Positions 24,557 to 33,823 of a stretch of DNA of 64,000 nt are shown in pieces (within the stretch, counting starts at the first letter, position 1; each line of letters begins with the position of its first letter). The position numbers were made by a program, and so were the translations under genes. The notes under the pieces were generated by a model, which did no database searches, was not told the origin of the DNA, and saw only the letters and a program-made list of their open reading frames with translations. This stretch comes from Clitoria ternatea (Eukaryota; Streptophyta; Magnoliopsida; Fabales; Fabaceae), in assembly GCA_037962975.1 (NCBI GenBank), contig CM075676.1, forward strand, positions 92,822,001 through 92,886,000. Direction: 5' to 3'.

Positions 24557-24962
24557 TAATCGATTACACCCTCGCGTTGTAATCGATTAGCTTCAAGTCA
24601 GAGACATCCTAATCGATTATTTCACTTCCTCTAATCGATTAGCATCTTGCACCTGATGCATTTAATTTGTTTTCGCAGCATCCTAATCGATTAGCATGTC
24701 TTGCAATCGATTACCTTAAATTCCAGTGGCTTCCTAATCGATTGTTTAGCTTCCATAATCGATTAGCCATCGTACCTGATGCACTTAGTTCCATTTTTGA
24801 TTGTTGTAATCGATTAGTCTCTGGTGTATAATTGATTACCTTAATTCCAGTGGCTTCCTAATCGATTGTTCAGCTCCCTAATCGATTAGCTTTCATACCT
24901 GATGCAATTTCTTCCAAAACAGAAAGCTCCTAATCGATTAGCATCTATGGCCTAATTGATTA
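24557..24962. promoter_or_regulatory. Array of 14 TAATCGATTA-type palindromes in the 5' LTR U3
   Basis: Fourteen copies of TAATCGATTA or one-base variants in about 405 bp, two of them decayed to TAATTGATTA. The spacer sequence is partly a degenerate tandem repeat (CCTGATGCA occurs three times), but many spacers are unrelated while the core stays constant. The position upstream of the TATA box fits an enhancer. The same array in the 3' LTR is at 15996-16401. Confidence 0.85.
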
Positions 24963-25081
24963 GCTTCGCTGTTACTTCAATTCTGATTTCATGTCTTTGT
25001 TTTTGCATTGTTTTCTTCAAGAGTGCTTGTCATTATCAAAATCTTTGTACATTTTTGGACCTGTTAACATATTCAAACACA

Positions 25082-25086
25082 TCTCA
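25082..25086. repeat. Target-site duplication (right), TCTCA
   Basis: Identical to 15090-15094. Confidence 0.92.
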
Positions 25087-28000
25087 GTCACACATTCTCT
25101 TATTTACTTTTTCCATTCAAATCACCATAATCATTGTTCTAATCTATCACCATCACTCACGCTCATTTCTTCTCCCGTGATCAACATTCAACCCTCACCT
25201 TATCAACTCTTATCTTCTCTTATCCTGTGACCTTTCTCTCTCGTGCACCATATTCTTTTACTTTAACCGTAATCACAAGCCACCACTAAGCCACTACATG
25301 GCCATCATCTCCACCATAAGATCACCATGCATGCAAATAATAACTTTTGAAGACTCTATTTTCTCCCACTTTCATCACCATTTTGATCCATCATCTTCCA
25401 CCTGAAGTCATCCACTTCCTTCTCATTCCTCTCAGATCCTCTCGCGAGCGTGGTCGCGATCGTCGAAAGGTTTGAGGGTTTTGTTGTCATTGATCGATTG
25501 TTCAATCAGAGGTTTAGTCAAAGTTAAAATGAAGGATTTCTACTACCGATCAGTGCGAAATTGACATCGATAAGCTAAACGAACCTTGATCCTTACATGC
25601 ATGGCCTTTTCCTTTCTATTTATGCATGTTGGAAAAAGTTAGGGCTCATTAGAATCTTAATCTATTTACATAAGTATGATCCGTCTAGATTTTAAGAAAA
25701 TCATTAACATAAAAGTTATTCCTCTTTCTTTTATTTTTCCAATGAGCTAAAGAATACCTAAATCTGACATTTAGATCAAAAGTTATGGCCAAAATACAAA
25801 AATTGTTTTCTGGAAATTCCATATGGGACAGAGACTTTTTTTTTCAATTTTGTACTTTTTGGCTCAAAAATAAGTTTTAGTGTCTTCACAAAAGTCATAG
25901 TAAATTTTGTTTTGAAAATTTTCAGATCAAGATTGCTAAAATCGGACACTCGTAGCCCAAGTTATGTTAAAACCAGGAAGCACGTGCAAGGTCACCATTT
26001 TTCACGTATAATAGTGGCAAAAATGGTAAGCTAGGAATTATATACTTGGAATTAATTTTTGATATCTTCATGAAAATGATAGGAAAATGTGTCGTAGAGA
26101 TTTTAAAACTAGATTTACCTAAATCCGATAATCGTAGCTTGAGTTGAGTCGAAAATATGAAGGTATGCGCAAATCGGCTGGTTAGGATTAAAATTTAAAA
26201 TTTCCTAAAATGAGTGGGTAAAACCACTAAATAAAAAAGATATAGAAAATTAATTACGAAGCCTCGTAAGGCTAAAATAATATTTATCAAATTGTTAGGT
26301 TGGCCCTAGGCTCAGGCTTTAACTTTAAAATGTCAAAAAAAGGGCGTTTTAAGGAAAGGAATTCTCAAAACCTAACGTAAAAAAAATATAGGCCTGAAGC
26401 AATATTAGAAATTTTTAAAGGCCAAATATAAGTTTTATTATGCGATTAAGATTTAGATTTTGGGTTGAGTAGATTAATTAAAGTATTTCTATATTTATTT
26501 AAATGTAGGGATTGATCTGGTTGACAAAGCAGGACCATCAGATCTACTGGACTACTTCTCTTAAGGTAGGAGGAGAGTTATATTTTAATTGCATGAATTA
26601 TAAAGGTATGGGAATGTGTTTGAATTCTTATATTATTAATTATGAAGATTGGTGATATATCCCCTTTTGATATTGTTATTGATATGATTGATGATTATTT
26701 GGAATCCGTTCATGTATTTCTATTTGATACATTAATGATATGATGAATATTGCATTAAGGTTGCACTGACTAATGATGATATCTGATTGATGATGAATTG
26801 ATTGATAATGATTGAATAAATTTAAAGTAGCTCAATTGATATTATGAATTGATTGTGGTTGGTTTTGTCATACAAGTGGCGACCTCTGGTGATGGTAACC
26901 AAGTGGCGACCTCTAGTGATGGTAATCAGGTGGTTCATTGATGATTGATATTTGTTTGGCATGGAATTTGCATTTTGATGCTCACATAACTATATAGGGC
27001 TTGTCATACCGACTCAAATAGAAGGACAACTTTTGGATAGGCACAGACCCTGTGGTGGTTTCTTCGAATTCCACAGTCGCCTTCGAGTTGGACTCAAGGT
27101 CAGCCTGCAACACCTGAGTTTAGATATCATTTGTCACTTGGAGTGACTGGTATTGCAAATGGGTGAACGATTCGGTACCGGTAAAACTAAATATTGATAT
27201 ATGTTGAGGAAATTTTATATTGCAGTATAAAACCCATTAGTAGAGTCGGATCTACATGCATATGCATTAGCATATAGATATTGAAATTGAAATGTTGTTG
27301 GGCAGCTTATGATGATTATTATTATGGTTGATGCATCTGTGTGAATGTAAATATGTTAAATGATAATGTTATTAATGATGAATTATGATGATTGGTTGAC
27401 TAAATGAAAAGTATGATTATTATGTGATTATTGTAAGAACTGGATATGTATTGTTACAAGTTGAGGTTAAGTTCAGTTCAGTATTTATCATTTAACATAT
27501 ATATACTCACCCCTAAACATTTTTAATTATAGTGAACCTAAAACAAGGAGAAGATTAGTGAGATGTCAGTGTTGTTGAGATTAATGATCCTTTAAAAGGA
27601 TTTTATACATAATTATATAGTTTTGAAGTCATACCCTTTGGCTGGTTCTTTGATACATATTGTATAAGTATGTGTGTAGTGGATTAGGTATCTGATAGTC
27701 TCACTGGAGGTTTGATATTGTTTTGATACCTATAGATTTACGCTAATGATGATGATTTAGTATAAAATGCCCCGTAACTGTTGATATTCACTTGTTATTG
27801 AGTTAGTTGATTAATGGACAGGTAATGTTAATGATATGATATACGTGGAATGATTTATTAAATGAAAAATATACTACGGTATTGAATTATATATATATAT
27901 TCTACCCAGGAATTGTTTAAGGGATCATATAATGGTCTATATGTGTTTTGGGACCTCCAAGCGATTAGATTGATTCAACAAAATTAGAAAAATTTCCCCT

Positions 28001-28099
28001 GTATTTTTATTAAATAAATGTTACACTACGAAGTTTTTTTTATATATACCAATTATTTCTATAATGTATCAAAATTGTTTTATGTAGCAATTATAAAAT

Positions 28100-28400
28100 T
28101 AATTGCTCCAAAATAGAAATGTAACATGAAACACTTTTAGAACAGTTATTTTTTAACTGATATATAAAATATTTTTTACAATTATAAAAATAATTATAAT
28201 GAAAATATTATGAATATTTGGATGTCCCATTTTCCTATAAATACCACACCCTTCTTACTCATTAATACACACAACTTTCATTCTCCCACTACAACTTCAT
28301 CTTCAATTCTCTTCTCTCATTTTGCTCTCTACAAGTTCTTCTCTTTTCATCTATCTTCCTTTATAATTCTAGTTTATTTTATAACATGTTATCAACACCA
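28100..28400 (+). repeat. Copia LTR 3' part with TATA box (remnant element)
   Basis: TATAAATA at 28236-28243 is followed by a pyrimidine-rich leader and ATAACATGTTATCAACACC at 28382-28400, which resembles the LTR end and primer region of a group of plant copia elements. The left end of the LTR is not defined. The small frame at 28210-28416 is not a gene. Confidence 0.55.
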
Positions 28401-28520
28401 GGTCCTGACCAACTGAGTATCTTATCAAACTTTTGAAAGGTAATATACGATTATTATTATTGTTATTATTATTGATAATTTTAATTTATATACCTTATAT
28501 TATTTATAAACATATTATAA

Positions 28521-28700
28521 AAGGTTCCTGAAGAACTTATATTTAAACATCCCAGAAGGATGTATAAAACTATATCTATATCATGAAAAATAGGTTCCTG
28601 AAGAACTTAGTCTTAAACATCCTTACAGGGTGTATAAAATTAATGGTCAAATAATTCAGAATTCTTGAAAATATTTATCAATAGTTCCTGAAGAACTATA
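28521..28700 (+). repeat. Three repeats of GGTTCCTGAAGAACTTA in the remnant copia leader
   Basis: Copies near 28523, 28593 and 28684. The first two extend over about 50 bases (including AAACATCC...GGTGTATAAAA or close variants). Each has a TTCCTGAAGAAC core with internal dyad symmetry. Confidence 0.7.
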
Positions 28701-28860
28701 ACAATCTAAAAAAAATTATCAAAATATATATAATAATACATTTAATTATTATTCATTATACTACTTTTAGTTTTATACATTTAATATATTCTATTGATAT
28801 TGCAATTGATATTGAGATTACATATTATTAAATTAAATAGGATTTCATTATTTTTTTTTG

Positions 28861-28862
<2 letters not shown>

Positions 28863-28901
<39 letters not shown>

Positions 28902-28918
28902 AGAGAGAGAGAGAGAGA
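28863..28918. repeat. (TA)n then (GA)n microsatellite
   Basis: About 18 TA units followed by 9 GA units. Confidence 0.95.
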
Positions 28919-29060
28919 ATATTAGTCATGTATAGCTACTCATCTTGCTTTTATATTATTCTATGGCATAACTTCACATAATTGACATGCAATTACATAC
29001 ACTTTTATATTGCTATTGCTTTTATATTATTTTATGGCACCTCACAGCTTCACGAGCTTC

Positions 29061-29063
<3 letters not shown>

Positions 29064-29099
<36 letters not shown>
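29064..29099. repeat. (AT)n microsatellite
   Basis: About 18 AT units. It makes short frames here meaningless. Confidence 0.95.
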
Positions 29100-29101
<2 letters not shown>

Positions 29102-29192
29102 AATTAATCCTTTACTGCACTAATTTTGAACAACTAATGTACCTCGTTGGATTATTTTATATTCATGTAGCTTCTCGTATTGTTATGTTTTG

Positions 29193-29745
29193 TGTAACGC
29201 GCCGACCGCTTTTCAGGAATGAACGACTCGCCCCACAGACCAACACGAGACCTTTCCAATGTGCTTTTGTCCTCACTCTCACATTTCCTGAGAACTTCCC
29301 AGGAGGTCACCCATCCCAGAATTACTCCAAGTTAAGCACGCTTAACTGTCCTCGAACCATACCATACTAGGAGAGGCTAGGCTCTGATACCACTGTAACG
29401 CCCCGACCGCTTTTCAGGAATGAACGAATCGCCCCACAGACCAACACGAGACCTTTCCAATGTGCTTTTGTCCTCACTCTCACATTTCCTGAGAACTTCC
29501 CAGGAGGTCAGTCATCCCAGAATTACTCCAAGTTAAGCACGAGTTCTTAAGTGATAGGCTACCGAAAAGGCTAATGCATTTGTTGGTATAGGTAGTACGA
29601 ATTCATTTCTTTAAGCTATCCTCAACTGTATAGTCTCATACCTATACAGTCTTTGGATCCCTCTCATTCCGGTATGTATTCGATTCTTTCATGTGCCCAT
29701 GTACCAGCGATCACTCCACGCCCTCAACAGCGTCGGGATGTCACA
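29193..29745 (-). mobile_element. Cassandra-type TRIM with 5S rRNA-like LTRs (one LTR truncated)
   Basis: On the minus strand a 352-bp LTR (29745 to 29394) runs from TGTGACATCCCGACG to CGGGGCGTTACA. It is followed by a Met-tRNA PBS (TGGTATCAGAGC, 29381-29392) and a ~50-base internal domain. Then comes the 3' portion of a second LTR (about 29343 to 29193), whose upstream half is missing. Both LTRs contain a 5S rRNA-like segment. This is the known Cassandra design: a tiny non-coding retrotransposon carrying a 5S-derived polymerase III promoter region. Confidence 0.85.
29291..29344 (-). other. 5S rRNA-like domain in truncated Cassandra LTR
   Basis: The minus strand reads AAGCGTGCTTAACTTGGAG then GGATGGGTGACCTCCTGGGA. 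The second part equals the conserved 3' half (C box region) of plant 5S rRNA, while the A-box part is altered. It is not a functional 5S gene. The counterpart at 29491-29542 has GGATGACTGACC instead. Confidence 0.85.
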
Positions 29746-30119
29746 TTTTTCTTTGCCTTATATAGATCAATTTCTACACTCATAATTAGTATTTATAAAT
29801 AATATAATATATACTTATAATATAATAAGTTATCACTCTACCAGTAGGTCACTAGTATTTGAATGACATTTTATGAAAATTTTAAATTTTCATTACCGGA
29901 TCATTTATGTGAAATTTTATTTAAGTTGATTTCTAAGTTACTCTATCTATGTTTTAAAAAAAACAATATTACTCCTATAATTAAATAAAATAATATATAT
30001 AATATAAATATTTATAATCATTGTTAACTTGTTTTATTACTATTGTTATTAACATCATTATTAGATAATATATTGGACTATTATCTAACTTATTTGTAAT
30101 TTCTTGTATAGAAATAAAT

Positions 30120-30279
30120 ATGTCAAATATTACCAACCTAGAGTTCGTGGCTCTGGACATTTTGGAAAAAATTATTTATCATGGACACTAGATGATGAGA
30201 TCCATTTAGATGCAAAAGGTCTTGGAGACACAATTAAAGATGGAAATAATGCATCTAGTCAAAATAAGGCTAAGGCCAT
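30120..30279 (+). pseudogene. Copia Gag N-terminal fragment (plus strand, frameshifted)
   Basis: Begins MSNITNLEFVALDI, then continues in another frame as GKNYLSWTLDDEIHLDAKGLG, a typical start of a plant copia Gag, so one base has been lost near 30163-30168. It ends abruptly after KAKAM at about 30279, where the sequence becomes minus-strand integrase. Confidence 0.85.
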
Positions 30280-31740
30280 GCTATCAATTTCAAACGTTTA
30301 ATCAATGATTCAGCAAGTCCATTTTGTGTATGAACATGTACTACAGGATGTTCAACATCAATTTCAATGGACATACAATGATCATTAAAAGATTGAGATA
30401 TGAATTCACCAACGTTATCAAGGCGAATTTTCTTAATTGGATAATCAGGAAAATTGGCTCTTAAACGAATTAATTGAGCTAGTAATCTTGCAAACGCTTG
30501 GTTGAGAGTTGACAATAAGCAAACATGTAACCATCTAGTTGATGCATCAATTAAAACCATAAAATATCTAAATGGTCCACATGAAGGGTGTATTGGTCCA
30601 CAAATATCACCTTGTATACGCTTTAAAAATATGAGTGATTCACTTCTAATTTTCATTAGTGATGGTCGAGTAATTAATTTCCTTTGAGAACAAGTAACAC
30701 ATGAGAAATTATTAGTTTGGAGAATTTGTCTGCTGGACAAGCAATGACCATTTGAATTCTCAATTATTTTTCACATCATTATTGTTCCAGGATGACCTAA
30801 TCGTTCATGCCAAATAACAAAGTTATTCTTATTTGTAAACTTCTAGTTTACTATGGCATTTGTTTCAATTGTACTAATATATGTGTAGTACAAACCGGAA
30901 GAAAATGAAGGCAATTTTTCTAATATACATTTCTTATCAGAAATTAACTTTGTGATGTAAAGATATTCATCATTTCCTTCATTTGTGGTCTCAATATGGT
31001 ATCCATTTCTACGGATATCCTTAAAACTCAATAAATTTCTTTGAGGCTTCGTAGAATATAATGCACTTTCAATGTGCAATTTTGTTCCTCCAGGTAACAA
31101 AATACTGGCTCTGTCGGAGCCTTCAATTATATTTATACTACCAGATACAGTATTAACGTTGGTTTCTTGTTTTACTATATGGTAGGAATATTTCTCATTC
31201 TTGAGAATAATATGGGTTGTTGCACTGTCTGTAAGACATATATCTTCGTCATTCACATGAGCATTCATTTTTCATTAAATAAAAAAAATATGAGTGAAAA
31301 ATATAATTAACAACAATAAATATTTAACATAAAATTTTTATTGATAAAGACTAAATTCATAACAAAACAAATTACATGAAACATTAAATAATTTATTTAG
31401 AGGCACTCCCCTCTCCAATCGAGTGGTTAATGTCTTGTTCAGGAATAATAAGGAAATCATCAACATCAAAGGGAGTACAAACATCACCCATACCAGCAAA
31501 ATTTGTTTCTTTATTTTCCCTTTATTCTTAAGTGATTCATTATTTTGTTCCGCCACAAGGAGACAAGTAATCAATTCAGAATATTTTGTAAAACCCTTTT
31601 GACGATATTGCTGCTGCAGGAGTATATTGGATGCATGAAAAGTAAAGAATGTCTTATCTAACATGTTACTTTCAGTGACTTTTTCTCCACATAACTTCAA
31701 TCTTGAAGTAATTCTAAATAGCACAAAATTATATTCTTAT
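30279..31740 (-). pseudogene. Inverted copia fragment: Gag C-part, protease, integrase
   Basis: On the minus strand, 31740-31500 encodes the Gag middle (LFRITSRLKLCGE, LLQQQYRQKGF, CLLVAEQNNE). Then come a protease-like part (LTDSATTHIIL, near 31235), a GAG-pre-integrase part (RNLLSFKDIRRNGYHIET), and integrase (GDICGP, IRLDNVGEF, HTQNGLAESLIKRLKLIA), ending at about 30281. Several stops interrupt it. Reverse transcriptase and RNase H are absent. The usual integrase continuation after LKLIA is replaced by antisense gag at the junction. Confidence 0.85.
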
Positions 31741-33506
31741 AAGACTTGAGGAACGCTTAACTCATAAGCTAACATTTGGGTTTAGGTTCGTCATTTTCTA
31801 ACATGGTATTAAAGACTGATCAATTTAAATATTTGGCCACTCACAAATGTCTAGTCTTATAAACCTCATGCATTAAATGTCTATTCGAAGAAAATTTGGT
31901 TCAAGTGATGGAATGAGATAGACTTGAAGGTTACACAAGTTCACACTGGGAGAAAGGTTGGATAATGTGATTAAAAACTTTGGTGAATTATTTTTTCAAA
32001 ATAGATGTTCAAACATCACATGTTTGAGTTTTCTCAAAGACTTGGTTAAAATACAAAAACAGGAAACTAAACATTAAGACACTTGTTTGATTTTTCGTAA
32101 AACTTAAAGATAGAAAGTAAACACATGAGAAACTTTAAAGACAGTGAATAGAGCAACACACAAACAACTTTTATGTTAGTTCATCTCTCAACCAAGACTA
32201 CGTTCAATCCCTGTTCGACCCTAACAGGATTTTGTGATTAGGAAGCTATGTGCAACTTGTACTTACTTACAATGACTCAAAGTATTCCTTCATAATTTAG
32301 CCTCTCCAGACTAATTACCTAAGTATTATTTCTTAAACAAGTATTTTTAGGCTCAACTAACTTTACATAGAAGATAAGGATTCTCTAAGTATTTACGAAG
32401 AACTTAGGGATGTTTGAGCTTATAAAAATGAATTGACTATCAAGGATATCAAATAATGAAAAACTCTAAGTAATTCATAAGATAGAATCAAATAATTTAG
32501 CATGGATTGTAGAATGCGTAGAAGAGAAGAGATGTAGAAAATTGGGACACTTTGTATTCTTCAAATGAACTTCTTTATATAAACTTCTTAGAGAGAGATG
32601 TTGAGAGACAAAGAACCTTTGTTCAAGGGCAATTGTAAAACATATTTGTCCTTTGTTAGTTTGTGATACTTTGGTTGTCTGACTTTTTGATACATAAGTA
32701 CGACGCTCCTTTTGCTTAGACAGTCTTGTTGATGTTTCATTGATACTTTGATTTGATGGATAGTCATGCTGTTTCATTGTCATCAAAATTTTCATAATTT
32801 AAACAATGACATAATTTTCATTCTTCTACCAGGTCTCTTTATTCTATTGAATATTATAAATCCAAACATACTCAATTAGCTCATCCCAAAGTTACAAAGA
32901 AATTGCAACGTCCATATTGGTTGAAATATAGTGCTTCTATTGATTGAATTATAAAGATTCCTATTTGAGTATAACAATTCAATACTTATTATGTTTATTA
33001 CATACATAAATTTTTTATATTTAAAATTGAATCAACCGAGTCAATTCAAACACTAAATAAATGACAATTGAACTAACTTAAATATTAAGTATTTTTGTTA
33101 AGTAATTTACCTTTTTTTCTCCTTAAAAGTGAATCGCACCATAAACACCTCTCTTTGTCGAATGAAAAAGGGAACTTTATAATTGTTCGGTGTTGAAAGC
33201 ATAGCTTTGGGGATCCTAGTATTGCCATTAAGTTTGTGAAGAATGGGGCCCGCCCGGGTTATCATCCTTGGCGCAAGAGATTTCAATCAAAATCTAATTT
33301 GGGCTATTCTATTATTTTTGAGTAAATGAAAATAAAAAAGAAGCAAGTAGAGAGCTGACGTGGGTGGTGGGTGGACTTTTGGCAAATGGATGAGAGGGTT
33401 CATCCAATAATCAACAGGAAGAAGTGGTATTAGAGTAGAACTGTACAAGTAGTCGTAGAAAATATCATCAATATCAATAGAGAGTAGAGTAGAGTTGAAA
33501 TTGAAA
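31741..33506. other. Intergenic with an LTR-like fragment; upstream flank of RCI2
   Basis: Around 32140-32240, AGCAACACACAAACAACTTTTATGTTAG... leading to CCCTGTTCGACCCTAAC resembles the R-U5 part of plant LTRs. No protein is recognised. No clear TATA box is seen in 33300-33506. Confidence 0.35.
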
Positions 33507-33823
33507 ATGCCTACACGTTGTGAACTATGCTGCGAGATCATGATCGCCATCTTGCTCCCTCCCGTCGGAGTTTGCTTCCGCCACGGTTGTTGCACCGTAC
33601 GTCTCTTCTTCTCCACTCTCCTTTTCAGATCTCCGATCTCAGATCTGATTCTCTCTCTTCATTTTCGCAGGTTGAATTCCTCATCTGCTTGCTCCTCACC
33701 TTTCTAGGCTATATTCCTGGCATCATTTATGCACTCTATGCCATCATCTTCGTCGATCGCGATCAATTCTTCGATGAGTATAGGCGTCCTCTCTATTATG
33801 CCCATACTAATCCATATAATTAA
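33507..33823 (+). CDS. RCI2/PMP3-family small hydrophobic membrane protein (2 exons)
   Basis: Exons 33507-33596 and 33671-33823 (GT-AG intron of 74 nt, phase 0) encode 80 aa. It starts MPTRCELCCEIMIAILLPPVGV, with membrane segment 1 at about 11-27. The exon junction lies within CCT/VEF, and segment 2 is LICLLLTFLGYIPGIIYALYAIIF (about 33-56), the PF01679 signature. This family (RCI2, LTI6, PMP3) sits in the plasma membrane and affects membrane potential and Na+/K+ balance. It is often cold-, salt- or ABA-induced. The extra ~24-residue polar C-terminal tail (DRDQFFDEYRRPLYY...) places it with the longer RCI2 forms. It appears intact. Confidence 0.92.

Larger units (their letters stand above)
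15095..25081 (-). mobile_element. Complete young Ty1/copia retrotransposon (Sire-like) with third ORF
   Basis: 9,987-bp element read on the minus strand in the order 5' LTR (23656-25081), PBS, gag, pol, third ORF, polypurine tract, 3' LTR (15095-16520). It is flanked by TCTCA at 15090-15094 and 25082-25086. The LTRs begin TG and end CA, are both 1426 bp, and differ at only four positions, all transitions, so the insertion is recent. Pol carries one nonsense codon, and gag and pol are in different frames, so this copy is probably not autonomous. Gag with two zinc knuckles, long LTRs and a further ORF downstream of pol resemble Sire/Maximus elements. The third ORF is not the usual Sire env-like gene. 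Confidence 0.95.
23656..25081 (-). repeat. 5' LTR of the copia element (promoter LTR)
   Basis: 1426 bp, direct copy of 15095-16520 with four transitions. In transcription sense (minus) the order is: LTR start at 25081, palindrome array 24962 to 24557, TATA box at 24437-24431, then U5 and the PBS. Two palindrome sites have C to T changes at the central CpG relative to the 3' LTR, the pattern expected from cytosine methylation and deamination. Confidence 0.95.
14748..28025 (+). mobile_element. Older LTR-like repeat (possible solo LTR) split by the copia insertion
   Basis: Without the copia element and its duplicated TCTCA, the outer sequence (14748-15094 plus 25087-28025) is about 3.3 kb. It begins TGTAACATCC and ends with TGTTACA, a perfect 7-base terminal inverted repeat starting TG and ending CA. 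No protein is encoded. Around 25900-26160 it has the AAATC(G/C)GA...GTAG..(C/T)..AGTTATG type phrases found reversed at about 61900-62000. At 27505 it has ACTCACCCCTA, found reversed at about 62880. I could not see a matching target-site duplication outside it, so the ends are tentative. Confidence 0.4.

Noticed and set aside
28987..29370. 127-codon frame with a Tyr-Ile repeat
   Set aside because: Spans an (AT)n microsatellite and the Cassandra LTR; no conserved domain.
29281..29560. Possible 5S rRNA gene
   Set aside because: Only the 3' half of 5S is recognisable, the A-box part is altered, and it is flanked by LTR ends and a PBS, so it is a Cassandra LTR.
30104..30301. 65-codon plus-strand frame as a separate small gene
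   Set aside because: It is frameshifted copia gag followed by antisense integrase, not a gene.
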